Source of the DNA: Paraconiothyrium sp. Pb-2020
Lineage: Eukaryota > Ascomycota > Dothideomycetes > Pleosporales > Didymosphaeriaceae
Assembly (NCBI GenBank): GCA_022419385.1
Contig: JAJUBI010000003.1
Location: forward strand, 3,286,001 to 3,350,000
Direction: 5' to 3'
Length of the DNA: 64,000 bases
In this document: positions 12,597 to 25,456 of the stretch, piece after piece
Numbering within the stretch: the stretch's first letter is position 1
Layout of the letters: the number at the start of each line of letters is the position of its first letter
Made by a program: the position numbers and the translations under genes
The notes under the pieces: generated by a model
Told to the model about the DNA's origin: nothing
The model's input: the letters and a program-made list of their open reading frames with translations, nothing else
The model's database searches: none

Positions 12597-15352
12597 ATGC
12601 CCAGCATGTTACTCTCGGCTTCGAGAGTGTTCCTGGCGGGAAGCCTCGTGGCTTTCGCAGCTGGGCAGGATAACCTCGGGCTCTCAGGTGGTTATACTAA
12701 CTTACAGTCTACTGATTTGAAGGGCACGATCGTCACATCTTCCGGAACGCTTGCATCCCTCAACTCGAGCCGCACAGGCTTCAACTTCTTGCCAACAGAT
12801 CTGCTATCGCAGCTTGCGCAAAATGGTGCCCACCACCTTGGAGATGTTACTTTTCGATATCGGACCTCAAGCACCGCATCGTGGACTAGTGTCGATTCAG
12901 CCAGCTCTAGGAAAGCAGTCACACAATTAAAAAGCCTGGGAGCTGGAGTCATCGCTGGTGCAGACCTAGCACCCACGCTCGGGACGACTCGTCCGTTTAA
13001 GGTCACCCGAGAATGGCTTACCTCCGGAAGTGGTCTTGCCCTCAGGTTTAACTTTACGAACACCGGTACAGGCTCTATCGAGCTCGGGAGCTTGGGTCTG
13101 CCAGTCGCTATCAACAACATCTTTACCAACCGCCTCGCAACCGATACACAAGCGAAGTGCTCTTTCGCCGACCCTTACATTGGCCTTGATGCAGGATTTG
13201 TACGAGTAACACCGTTATCGGGAACTGGAAATGCGCTTGTCATTGCTCCATTGGGTTCAAGCAATTTCGAGGCGTGGCGCTTCCTAACGGAATCTTCAGG
13301 CGCTTTCGGCTACCAGGGACAGACCTATGAAGGCAACTACGAGTGGCAAGTCCACAGCTTGGCATATGCACAGAACGAGTGGAAGAGCACTGCACCTTGG
13401 AACAACGCTACATCAAAGACTCTCGCTGCTGGAGAAGTCTATTCTGTGGGAGTCAAGTTCGTCCTGGCTGACTCCATCCAAACCATTGAAGATGCTGTGG
13501 TAAAGAGCGGCACGCCCCTCGCAGTCGGCATACCCGGCTATGTTTTGCCTGCAGACCTCACGGCGCGACTGTACCTCAACTACTCGTCCGCGGTCAAGAC
13601 TATTGATGCAGCTGACTTCACCGTCGCGGGTCCTTCAACCACATCAGCCGGCGTACAGTACTCGCTTACACCCAAAAGCTCAGCGTGGGGAAGGTCACGC
13701 GTCACCGTTACATACGCAGATGGGAAGAAACAGACTGTACATTACCACATCACGAAGACAGCAGCTTCAACACTCGCAGACATGGGTAACTTCTTCACAA
13801 CCAAAGCGTACTTCACCAAATCAGATCCGTTCAACAGGTCACCGTCCATCATGACATATGATCACGAAGTGGGTGCTATTGTAGAACAGGATAGCCGCGT
13901 CTGGATTGCCGGCATTAGCGACGAGGGTGGAACTGGTGCCTACGTCGCAACAGCGATGAAAGAATTTGTCCAGCCCAACGCCAAGGAGGTTTCGTTATTC
14001 GATGATTTTGTCCAAGACACCATTGTGGGGACGCTTCAGCAGAACGGAACGTTTTCTGTCGTTGCATCTGCTTTCTACTACCAGCCTGGCGCGGTCTCCT
14101 ACACGTACAACTCGGCTTTCGATTGGACTTCCTGGACCTCGTGGGATAAGGCACGCGCTTACACGACGCGGAGAGCGTACAACTACGTTCACCCCGTGGC
14201 TGCGTACTGGTCCATGTATCGTGTTGCAAGAAATTACCCCGAGCAAAAGCTTCGGCAAGACTGGTCATGGTATCTCAACCGAGCTTATAACACCACTCAA
14301 TACTGCCTATCGAACCGCTCCGCGAACTGCGACTATGGCCTTGTGGGGCTGATGGGCGAATGGGTGCTCGGCGAACTTCTGGAAGATCTGAAGCGTGAAG
14401 GTGTGACCACCCAAGTGACCGCCTTAGAAGCGACAATGCGCTATCGCGCTAACCAATGGGAGACCGAAGCCGTCCCCTTCGGCAGCGAGATGGCCTGGGA
14501 TTCTACAGGGCAAGAAGGCGTATACTATTGGACGAAGTAAGCAGCTCCCCTTTCCCCGTACTGCCCTCATTAACAGTGCCTAGCTACTTCAAGCTCGCTA
14601 CTACACCTACTAAAGCTATAAATTCTATCTTCGGCTACATGCCCACCGTCGCCCACTGGGGCTGGAACGGCAACGCGCGCCGGTACTGGGACTTCAACTA
14701 CGCCGCGAAAATCGCACAAACAGAGCGCCAGCTCCACCATTACGGATCCGGTCTGAACTCGCTCCCCGTACTCAGTTACTACGAACAGAATCCTTCGGAT
14801 CTGTATGCGCTAAGGGTGGGCTTCGGAGGCAATATGGCGCCCTTGACGAACATCCACCAGGATGGGTTTGCAAGCGCGGCGTTTCATAGTTACCCAGAGC
14901 TGTTGAAATGGGATCCGTATAGCGGCGATTATGGACCAGGGCTCTTGGGACTAAGTCTGGGACAGTGCGTATACGTTCTTACAGGAACAAAATATGGCGA
15001 CGTTGCATTCGGCGGGAACCTCCTTTCCACGTCCGGGGCGTCTACAATCTCGCTGGAGCCCAAAGATGCCGTCAAACGCCGCGTGTTCATCGCGGACCTA
15101 GGTCTCAAGGCTGAGATTAGCGCTGGTATCATTTCGAAGGTGGATTTCGATAAGAGTGGCAGCACGGTTACGCTAACGCTTGCGAGTGCATCGCAAACGG
15201 CGGACCTGCAGGCTAAGGCGGCGATTGTTTGGTTGAAGAAGCCGGCAAGTTCGAGTGTGGGGTATAAAGTTGATGGGGCTAGTACGGCGAGAGGGGGATG
15301 GAGTGTGGACTTGTCCAGTGGGAAGGCGACAGTGAAAATTGTGAAGATATAG
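12597..15352 (+). CDS. Secreted DUF5695-like protein, probable six-hairpin glycoside hydrolase
   Basis: Two exons, 12597-14536 and 14584-15352, sum to 2709 nt or 902 residues. The intron has a GTAAGC donor and a CCTAG acceptor and restores WTNYFKLATTP across the junction. The N-terminus is a signal peptide (MPSMLLSASRVFLAGSLVAF, then cleavage near AAGQ); a second in-frame ATG lies three codons later. The body is rich in aromatic and small residues (FRYRTSSTASWTSV, NYEWQVHSLAYAQNEW, HPVAAYWSMYRVARNYPEQ, GWNGNARRYWDFNYAAK), as in the large secreted fungal and bacterial DUF5695 proteins. Those proteins have an alpha/alpha six-hairpin glycosidase-like fold; substrate and activity are unknown to me. 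The preceding GH5 gene is also secreted and on the same strand, which suggests a polysaccharide-directed role (inference). Confidence 0.85.
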
Positions 15353-15973
15353 GAGGTGGTAGTAGTGCGCTGGCTAGAGAGTGACACAACTGATATAGCG
15401 GCACCACATACGTATAACTGAGTCGATTTTCGCCTGTCTGCCGATGGAGCTTTGGCCTCCTATTACTGGATTGCATTTCTCATTTTGGTGCTTCTCTGAA
15501 CATATATGCAAGCAGGTTCCACATCAAGTGTGGTGTTTTCTTTGCTTGGGACGTATGTACGCATGGTGCTTCTCCTGCCAACTTGTCCGCAGATCCTCCC
15601 GGAAATTACAGGTTTAGCCCGTGTGGCCCTTCGATACCTGAGAGTTTACAGTTTAGATCACTCTTATCCATTACATCACACAGCAATCGAGGGGAAGACG
15701 AGACCAAAGTACTTCAGCTTAAATAGATCTAAAGTTCACGCGATCGACAGATATTTTACGCGAGAACGACGACTGACTGGGAGATGGTTTAAGCAGCTGA
15801 AATTTTCGGGCAATAACAAACTTAAAATTAAAGATAGTGTATCAAGTATATCTAAGCAAGCGATACGAATTCAATCTATAGTATACAAACACCGCACCAC
15901 TCTTACAAGCTGCAGAGAGAAAAGTTTCCTGCGGTGCTTGTTTCAAGGCTTTCTCACGGTATATATGATCCTT
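15353..15973. other. Intergenic, AT-rich convergent spacer
   Basis: The DUF5695-like gene (plus) and the PDR transporter (minus) converge on this 620 bp. The stretch from about 15700 to 15900 is clearly richer in A and T than its surroundings. A 170-codon frame at 15506-16018 runs antisense into the transporter's last exon, resembles nothing and is not called. Confidence 0.5.
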
Positions 15974-18900
15974 TCATGCCACCTTCGTCTTCTTCTTGTT
16001 CTTAGGTACTCTACATAGCCAATACAAGCCCGTAGCTGCCGCAACATTGAAGGCGACAAACACCCACAACAAGCCAAAATCTCTCCAACGGTTGTCCCAG
16101 GTAGCGTTGATCTGCTGCAAGAACTGATCAGTGCTTGACAACTGACAAAAGCTACAGGTCTGGGTCGCGCTTGGGTTCTGAAGATATCCACCAGCCATAT
16201 TGATGTATTCCTGCATGTACTGGCCACAGGATTGATATGGCGGTGGCGAAAAAGTCTGGAACTCGTTTGGCGAGCAATACACGTCCGCTCGACCTAGCGC
16301 TGTGCTCATGAGAGAGCTCACCAGATAGGTGAATGGGTTTGCGCGGTACATGAAGATCCAGAAGCGAGGGAGCTTGTCCGGTCCAGACAGGATGCCACAA
16401 AATGCGTAGAGCATGATGCTCATCAACGTCGCAATACCTCCAGCGACTTCCTCGTTGGGTGCGCCAGCAATCAGCATGTGAGCAAAGGAGCTAGCAAAAA
16501 GGAACGTCGCAATAATGATGAGGAGAATACCAAAGCTTCGGATGTTCACAGCATCTGTGGGTTCTGCGTTGCGGTACAGGCCCACGGGATAGAACCATAC
16601 TAGGAAGCAGAAGATAGCCATGATCTAGACTGGATTAGAAGGCATGAAAATAAGGAACATGATGCAAAAGTGGCTTACCAGATTCCAAAACATCTCAACG
16701 AAGATGTTGGAGAAGAGAAAGACTTGCCACATGTAGGTCTTCGATTGACGTTCACGCGCCTCATACAAGGTTCGCTGCACTACGAAGTTGGGCATGATCT
16801 GATACAGAAGCTGGATGACGACGAAGAGAAACACGAAGATTCCAAACATCTGTTCAAGTTAAAGTTAGAATTAAACTACCACCGCAGTCGTCGAAGTGCG
16901 TACCTGGTTCTGGAGTCCTTGGATTGAGTTCTCCATCTTGAAGAACGAGAAGCCGATGAACAAGGACTAGTGATATTCTGTTAGCACCAAACCCACGATT
17001 ACAGTGTGACATCGACTTACGCATCCGATTGAGAGTAGAGCTTTCGAATAGATGTATGAAGGAGTTCGCCAGTACTGCTGAGCGCACCGGTTGGCTACGA
17101 TGAGGAACTGTGTGGTGAACGGCGCGGCGAACTCTCGGTATTTGGAGTCATCTGTGTCCATGACTACGGAAGGCTGATTCCGGAGCTCCCTAAGCCTTGC
17201 AAGTTCTGTGTGGATCTCCGCATATTCGGCGGAAGACTTCCATACGGTAGGCCAATCAATGTCTGTGTGAGTCGAACCCGGGGTCGCACCTATAGCGTCC
17301 AGCATGTACTCGGCAGGATTCATGCTCGAGTTGTATTTCGCTCCACCATTGCGTTGGAAATAGTCTATAAGAGTGCGCGACTCGCGCCCGATGTCTCCGA
17401 AGTAGACCGTACGGCCGCCCTTGGCCAGTAGAAGGAGGCGATCGAAGCGTTGAAACAGCATCGCGCTGGGTTGATGGATGGTACAGAGAATACTACATCG
17501 GTCAGCTCGCGCATGGTCTATCAGTAAGACAACACTCACGCCTGTCCATTTTTCGTTAACTTCTCCATCAAGTCGCAGATCGACCACGATGTCTGACTGT
17601 CCAGGCCAGAGGTCGGCTCATCCAGGAAGAGCAGAAGCTTTGGTCTGGCGGCGATTTCAACTCCAATGGTAAGTCTCTTTCGCTGTTCAACGTTCAGACC
17701 TTCGCCTGGGACACCGACGACGGCCTCGGCATAGTCCTCCATGTCTAAGAGACGGATGACCTGGGTAAGGTCAGCACGCAAGCGCTTGCTTACACCGAAC
17801 TAACTGAAGCTTACCTGGTCGACATATGCCAGCTTCTCTTCTCGGGAGTAGTCTGCGGGTTGGCGAAGCAGGGCGCTGAACTCAAGTGCCTCGCGTACAG
17901 TGCTGCTATGTAGGTGTATGTCTTGCTATAGGCGGATCAGTCATCTGTGGTATGTTCGTTGCGCTTGTTGACGTACCTGCATGACGTATCCCGTCTGTCT
18001 TTGAAATGACTCATCTCGTTCTCGACCATCGACGAACATTGATCCGGATATAATTCCCATGGTGGTGCGACTCGCGAGGACATCGAGTAATGTGGTCTTT
18101 CCGGCTCCACTCACGCCCACTGTACCCAGTCAGCGAGAAATTGATGTTGTGGCGTCAGCTATTTACTCAAAGCTGTCAGAGTTCCTGGCTTTACCCAGCC
18201 GTCCACATTCTGCAAAATTTTCCTGGTCTCGCCTTTGATTTGCACCTCATAGCAGACATCTTCCCAATGGAAGATACTTTGCTGCTTCTCCACCTTAGAG
18301 GCACCATCGCTGTCACTGCTATACTTCTCGGTCTGTACGGCAGTGTCTATCCCGGTTTCTTCGTCAAGTCTATGACGCTTTGCCAGGGCTTGAAGATTAT
18401 TGCGCCGGAAAACGAGCACTTCTCCCTTGGAGCGAGCAGAAGCAACTAGCTCGGACGTGATTAGGTGCAGTGCGGCGAGACCGATAACGAAGGCAACAAT
18501 GATCCCAAAGTTGCGCCATCGGTGGGAGTATTGGTAATCATACGTGGTGCTCGCGAATGCAGTCCCATTGACATAGTTGGCGCCGGCGACGGCACCTTTG
18601 ACGGCGCAGGCTCGCTGGTTGGAACTAATTCCCTCGTACGAGGGTCCGGAAGGAATGAACTGCGCGCACGGGAACTGACGGCCATTGAATTCATTCACAA
18701 TCACGCTTTCGAAGCCGTAGGATATGGGATTGAGATAGCGGATCCAACTGGCCCAGCTGTAATCGGTGAGCTCTCGAGCTCCAGTACTGCGACGATGACT
18801 CACCCTCTCATATCAGCTACAGGGATCGCGAATCCGGTGTACAACACGAGTCCCATGAGAATGATGGACGACGGGGCTAGCGCTTGAGCAATAGTCTTAG

Positions 18901-21121
18901 TGATGGAAGCAAAGAACCTAACATGGTCAGCGAGATGGCAAGATTTTGGGCGAAGACCCTACCTGAAGAACATTGACATCGAAAGCAACATCGAGAAGGC
19001 GATAAGGAAAAAGAAGAAGAAAGCCCCTGCGTCACGGCGGAGGTTTGCCATGAAATACAAACTTGTGTTGACGAGTGTTGCATTTGTGATCTTATAGGGC
19101 AACTCCACGATCATGCTAGCCATGGCTTCGGCGCTCGGGTGGTACAAAGCGTAACGATTGTGCTAGATATCTGGTCAACTTGTAACCATTCACGGGCCAC
19201 GAAGTTCGTCGCACCTTCTCCACGATCTCTCGCTTCGCATACAAAGAAAAAATCTCTAGCATGCTGCCAAAAGCATTGAGAAGCACCTGCAAGTGTCAAT
19301 TACTGAGCCTCAATGGCTAGTAGCCCAGGCAACATTGTTTTAGCAAGGTACTGACCATCATGAAAAGGACGGCGCCTCGAGAGAAAAAAGAAGAAGTGTC
19401 GCCTGCCAGATTGAAAAAGATACTAGCGATTATCAAAGCCTCGACAAGATTGATGACAAGCATTGAGATTGGCACCGAAGGGTCAGCCTTCAGACGCTGC
19501 ACGTCTCTCCACATGCAGAGCTTGGTCTGGCCCCAGAATGACAGCGTGTATGGCGAGCGCTCACGCTGAGATTCAGACTTCTCCAACTTCCTTGCCGCGG
19601 CGAACTTGCCAAGGCCCTCACCGTCCAGAGGATGTTCAAGACTGTACTCATAGATTTGTGCCAAAAGAAGCTTCCGTTCCTCACTTTGTTGCCAACATCT
19701 TGCAAAATCATCAGAAGTCCTTGGAACGCGATTTTCAAACCCGGATTTGACGACCCGCTCGGATGGAGAGGTCATAGACGTGAGAAAGTCAGGGACAGTC
19801 TGTGCACCGGGACACAAAAAGCCAAGCTGCTCAAAGTAGCCTTTAGCATATTGTGTGGGTCCGAAATAGATCTGTCGGCCCTCGTACAGAACGGTGACCT
19901 TGTGGAATAGCTAGATGAAAGATATCAGCGATGATGAACCATGTGAATCTTAAACTGGCTCACATCGTAAGCGGCTTGTGGTGCTTGGTAGATGGCCACG
20001 AAGGTGGAAGCTCCGAAGACGTCGCATTGGGTGCGAAGCGTTTTGCAAAATTCAACAGCATTCGCAGAGTCCAGACCACGAGTGGAGTTATCCCTGGACC
20101 TCTGTCAGACCAAATGAACGCACTAGTAGCCTTCATAGGAGCCGCTTCGTGAACGACTTACCAGCATTGAAGGGGGGCGTAACTCAGGGCGGCTTCGGCA
20201 ATGGTAACTCGCTTCCGCTCCCCTCCACTCACTCCACGTACAAAGTCGTTTCCAACGCGGGTATTTAACGTGTGGCTGATACCAAACATGGCCATGATCA
20301 CGTCCCGAAGATGCCCCGCATATTGTTCGCGAGAGATACCGCCTGGGATAGTACGAGGCGTGCGAGCGAGGCTGCCATACGCTCCATGTCAGCAGAATTC
20401 TTGCGGGGGTGAAGGTCACTTACGCGGCAAAATACAATGTGTCTCCCACAGTTAGCTGTGGATAGTGCCTGTCAACCTCCGCTGTGTATATGGCTTCCCC
20501 ACGAAATTGTTTGTGCATCTCTGCTGGTGCGATGCCTTGGTAGTTGAGCTGCGAATCAGGGCTGACTTTGAACCCATGGGTTTCCCCGGATATTGACTTG
20601 AGTAGTGTAGAGCAGCCACTGCCGGGTGGTCCCAGTACGCAGCATTGTTCTCCTGGAAGTACTAGTCCATCTAGGCCACGAAGGATATCGATCTTCTGCG
20701 CACCCCTTCCAAAGATCGCAGGTAGCTTGAGAACAGCATTGGCAACGCTAGACTGGAAATCGGTAGGCGAGCCGATGCCCGAGACGTTCAGATTCTTGAA
20801 GGCTACGCCAGCTACGCGCGCCGGTACATCTGAGCTATATCGGACGTTGTAGAAGGCCTTCGCCCAAGATCGAGCATTGAATGTAGGAGAATTCGGATCG
20901 AGACTGGAGCCTTCGCTCGCTTGGAAAGGTGATCCGTGGTGAGACTGATGGGACTGTGCTGTAAACTTGCGCGCTAGCGAGAGAACAGCATCCTCATCTT
21001 GCTGTTCTGCGTCTTGTGCTGAGCGCTCATCGACATTAGAGCTTGATCCTGAATCATGGCAACTTTGTTCAACCCCCTCCCTCTCCCCCACCTCTTCGTG
21101 CACCCCAAGGCCGGCAGACAT
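15974..21121 (-). CDS. Full-size PDR (ABCG) multidrug transporter, 15 exons
   Basis: Plasma-membrane ATP-binding cassette exporter of the pleiotropic drug resistance type, (NBD-TMD)x2. Exons in order: 20424-21121, 20162-20371, 19964-20093, 19356-19910, 19215-19286, 18963-19162, 18804-18917, 18167-18756, 17977-18119, 17815-17925, 17540-17760, 17021-17492, 16904-16966, 16679-16849, 15974-16624. They sum to 4401 nt or 1466 residues. The first NBD has the degenerate Walker [10 protein letters not shown] typical of fungal PDR proteins, signature VSGGERKRV and the [12 protein letters not shown] block. The second has a canonical GVSGAGKTT and degenerate signature [12 protein letters not shown] hallmarks include [32 protein letters not shown] and NPFTYL. 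I chose ATG 21121 (MSAGLGV); an in-frame ATG at 21196 would add 25 residues. Substrate cannot be inferred. Confidence 0.93.
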
Positions 21122-22779
21122 GGCGAAGCAACGGGTCACGCTGGACGCAAAAGCAAAAAGAGGAAACTGGCGTGTGATATCAGGAGATCCTGGCACATAC
21201 GGATTTAGGGCAAGGTGCGGAATTGATTCGCGAGAATGGGTCGAAGAGATGCAAAGTAGCTACAAGCCAAAGAGCAAGCACCAACGCGAAGTGGACGATA
21301 AATTCGATCTCACGTACGCAAATCATAATAATGAGACGTCTATATGTGTTAGGGAAAGATTGAATCGCCAATCGGTACGGAGGTCAAGTTTCGCACGCGT
21401 TGCGCGCGCACCGAGCGCCAAGGCAGATTGTTTGCCCAAGAGGAAGCGACAAGCCTGGGCAGAACTCGTCACGACTTTCATCTGGCGTGCCTCGTAGGTA
21501 AGCGAGTGCACCATCGACTGGTGCTGTGGCGCAGAACAAGCAGAACGCGGGAGGCAACCGATGGAAACCTTGGCGAAACCAGACGATTCCCGGCGTCAAA
21601 GACCACGATGGTGGGCCATCAGAGGCTGAAGTGGGTCGGCATGGGAATCATTCGCGGCGCCCGCGCACACCGGCTCCTCATGTTCTCAACGACAGAACAT
21701 CACGGATCTGCCCTTGAGGAACGTACTACGCATGAGCTCGTATTTAGTGAGTCACCCTTGAGTAGCGAGGCTGGTGACTTACTAAAGGCGAGCTGCTTCG
21801 TCATGACGTCTCGGAGTCTAGACTCAAAACAGCAACAAAGAATGGACGACGCAGGTAACAGAGCCCACATAGCTGATATATATAGATCTGCGGGGAGGGA
21901 TTCCTCGGATCGAATGTTAACGAGTGCTGAGTGTAGCCGATCTCCCCTCCGAAAAGCAAACATGCCACGAGTGCCATTCAACGCCGCAATAGCGACGAGA
22001 TTCTGAGATAGAGAACCGAAACACATTGCTCATGATTGCGGCCCTTAGAGCGCATCCAAGAATAACAAAATCCAGGTTTACCGGCGTCATATTGGCACCT
22101 TAACTGGAAGGTCTGTAGCGGATAGCTCGAGCTGCGCCATACGAGAGAGCTTTCACATTAGACGTGATTGTTTACTTGTTTTGAGAGCCGGCTATTTAGC
22201 AAGACGAACAGAGCCCTGCGACTCGCGTCGTCCACCGAGTGATGATGAGATGGGCTATTGCCAGGCCTTGGCGCTATATAGCAACGACTCAGCACTCAAA
22301 TTGCCAGGGAGCCCTGGAGTGTGCCACAGCCACCACGAAAGGTGGTCCAAGGATCCTTAACAGGCTCTCGCAAATTGAATAGACAGTAGTTTCCACTAGT
22401 ATTCTGCTATATCGGGCATGATCTGATTGAAAATGTGTGTTCGGAATGAAAGAGACCAAGGAAAGGCAACCTTTCATTACAATCCCATCCTTGACTGGCT
22501 CCCAAATCCTGGAACATGCGAAGCGTCCTGCCTCTGCTGGGATGTAAAGGTCACTTATGTATGAGTGGTGTCCCTTGCCCCCTAAAGCGTTGTACCCCCA
22601 TTGAAGATGGGAAGATGGACCTGGACCTGTCGCACAGCATTGGTACGAGCTTCTTTGTAGGTAGCTGCGCTACCAGGTATAGGCTTAAGTAAAGACGCTG
22701 GAGGCCATTGCCTGATGCTTGAGGCCCTGTTTGTGATACAGAAAATTGTCCCTTCTGAAAGCTTTGATATATGGCTTTT
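21122..22779. other. Intergenic, PDR transporter promoter side
   Basis: About 1.65 kb upstream of the transporter and downstream of the PTH11-like gene, both on the minus strand. Frames such as 21428-22006 plus (192 codons) lack domain resemblance. I see no gene. The region near 21121-21700 presumably contains the transporter's promoter. Confidence 0.5.
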
Positions 22780-24008
22780 TCAAAGCGTCACAGGAGAGAT
22801 CTCGTCCTCGTCGCGAGCTTTCGGTAACGTCACCGACGCAAAATCATAACACCCCACTTGAGCAAGATCATCCCTCTCCAAATCCTCCAGCTTCAAGTTC
22901 TTCGCAGGCGACTCTCCAGACCCCTTACTCGCAAATTGGGATACGATCAGTGTCGGACAATGCGTGTCCTGACTGCCAATGCTGGTAACCGCCAATCGAT
23001 CCCGGTGGGTGTGAGCAGTTGGCATAGACGGCCCAGTCGCCTGGGACATCCGTGCGTTGTTGCTATTCATCGTAGTCCGTGAGGCTGGATAATAGGACCA
23101 CGGCTGAGGGTTTGACCCGTTGAATTCGTCTACTTCGAATAACTCTCGAAGGATGGTCCACGTGAAGGGTATATTGGCGACTATGATCGCCATGGACAAT
23201 TCTCGAAGGTACCAGGACAGCCAGATATGTGTATTTGGGTCGTGAATGCCGTAGTAAGCGCTCAACACCGCTGCTGCTATGGTAAACAAGCCCAATGAGA
23301 AGATGAAGCAGAGAACAAATTTTCGTTTGAGCGGGAGAGAAGACCGGACAAGCATCTGGAGTGCGATACATAACATGATGAGGTCCGATGATATGTTGAA
23401 CGCAGTCTTGGTGATACGGTGGTCGACTAAGGTATTGCATTGCTTGGAAGCAGTCGGCACGGCGTAGTATTCGGTAAATGGACGGCACCAAACGGCAAAG
23501 TAGAGGACCTCCATGACTACGAAGCCAAGAACTACGTATGCCGCCAGAAGCTTGATTGCGATGTGCTCTTTGTGCAGCGCTGTGCGTGTTAAGCGGTGGT
23601 ACATGACGAGGAGGCAGCTCTTGCAGGCCCAGATGACCAGGATTAGCATCTGCTCCACTACGATCATGAGTCTGCTACCATAAAGGCGTCGAGATATGTC
23701 GTGCACGCTTAGTGCGCTCCAGTCAAAGCCAGGCGGCTCGAGGTTTGAGCCGGCTTTGAGATACTTGTTAGAAATCACGATGAACGTCGTGTAGCACGTC
23801 GTGACGAACAAACCCATAACCCAATCGTCGATCTGGAGATCTTTGATGGAGCGCAGGAGTATTCTTCTGGATATTCTGTGAAGAATCAGTCAGTTGCAAT
23901 ATCGTGCGTCGACTTGATTGAGGAAGGCGCTTACAGCCTCGCGCCTATCATGGCAAGGACAACGATCCACCATATCCAAGATTCTCCGCTATATGGTGTC
24001 TTCGCCAT
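22780..24008 (-). CDS. PTH11-like rhodopsin-domain integral membrane protein
   Basis: Two exons on the minus strand, 23935-24008 and 22780-23875, sum to 1170 nt or 389 residues. Exon 1 begins MAKTPYSGESWIWWIVVLAM and the GTAAGC donor joins it to ISRRILLRSIKDLQIDDWVM. The short loop ending in a DDW motif after the first helix is typical of the fungal rhodopsin/PTH11-type seven-helix family. About seven hydrophobic segments follow, among them LMIVVEQMLILVIWACKSCL, LLAAYVVLGFVVMEVLYFAV and FVLCFIFSLGLFTIAAAVL. The cytosolic tail of about 110 residues is polar and low in complexity. There is no CFEM domain, unlike the gene at 38588. The family includes receptors for surface cues and many of unknown ligand; no ligand can be inferred here. 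Confidence 0.85.
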
Positions 24009-25456
24009 CGCAGGCCTTATCCGTCTGGTCGCCTATAGTCGCGCGGTTGTCGAGGGTGCATATTGTGATCTGCTCGGGGAGGGCTATCTGCGAGCAGGAC
24101 GCAAGGACGCCAGTCACGGGATAAGGTGAAGGTGAAGGTTAATGCGCACGCATGTAACCGGTACACGGCGTCTCGTGAAGCGAAGCCTTCCAGGGTTAGG
24201 CTCAGAGGTGCAAGCGGTGATTGAGGTCAGTTGTTGTGTAGGAACGTGGGACCCTGGAGGATCCACTCGACTTTCTGCGGGGTATCAGATGGCGCTAACT
24301 TCCATGCTACGGATCCACTACGGCCACCTTCCCGGCGACGCATTAACTACTGTATCCTTCTGCTCTGTTTTCCGATGCTTGAACATCTCGAAGCACTAGG
24401 CCTGGGGAATGATCCCCTCTCGTGCTTGAAGCGTTAGAATCGACGAGGACCTGCAGCCTCAATTGGCAGTGCATATTAGGCAGCAATATGCAAGTATGAC
24501 AGTGAGTGTGCAGTATTGGAGATGTTGCGTATCGCTGAAAAAACCTTCACAATGCCCTCATGTTTCTTGGTTCGTAGCAATACTTGCCATCCATTGACCG
24601 ACAGTCCATCCGAACACGTCCACCAGTACAAGGCCCGACAACCGTCGAGCCTTGTACTGTACCTTGGGGAAAGCGGTGGGTGCGCCTGGACTGTGGGAGC
24701 GGGTTGGGACGCTCTATCTGAATCTTCTGTTTTTGGGTAATCTGCAGAACAGTAGCGGCTTGTTTCAAAAGATACCCGCTGCGAGGCTGCGAGGCAGAAT
24801 CGTGCTGTCGTGGTGCGGTGAGAGTCAGTCTCTCTAATTTTTTTTGGGTGGGCCGTTCAGCGCGGAACTACGAATCGCGCGAGCCGCAATGTTAGCGACT
24901 GGCCATTGCATTGCCATGTCACCGGAGTTTCGTGCTATGCAGACGGATTGTGGATGCATTATCGTCTTGACCGTCGGGTCTCGAACAAAGTTTGGTGCTA
25001 TATGGTCATCATGCCGCCGCCGTGCTGTCTAAAGTGCTCGTAGTAATTTGAGATAGGAGCGAGATACAAGGGCCGACAGATTCCGCCTTGCAGTGCCAAC
25101 ACCAGCCAGCTTCGTCTTCGCGAGTAAGCTGGATCTTACACTCTAATGATGGCGATGTCTAGAATCCACCGGCCGAGGGCGCGACATGCGCAAGATCGTG
25201 AATAGACTAGACGATGAGCCGGTTGAGATCACCGAACTGGCCAATCAGAAGCTGAAACGACCGCGCTTCTGCACCGCCGCAGCAGGGACTAGGGCCCACA
25301 CGTAAAGGTTACGCTTGCGAGAGCAGCCCTACGTAACCGGTCTGCTGGTCTGGCTTTCCTACGTATCCTGTTGCTCTCTTTTCACGAAACTCCTGACGTC
25401 CTTTCTTGAACATTCTTCATGATACCCCTACGACTCTGTTTCTAACGTTGCGCACA
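24009..25456. promoter_or_regulatory. Divergent intergenic region PTH11-like / GT1-UIM
   Basis: This 1.45 kb separates divergent start codons at 24008 (minus) and 25457 (plus), so both promoters should lie here. A poly-T tract sits at about 24838-24845. No frame exceeds 85 codons and no separate gene is visible. I could not assign specific elements. Confidence 0.5.

Noticed and set aside
15506..16018. 170-codon plus-strand frame
   Set aside because: Overlaps the transporter's last exon antisense, is AT-rich and has no protein-like pattern.
21428..22006. 192-codon plus-strand frame
   Set aside because: No recognisable content or splice support; competing frames on the minus strand are equally long.
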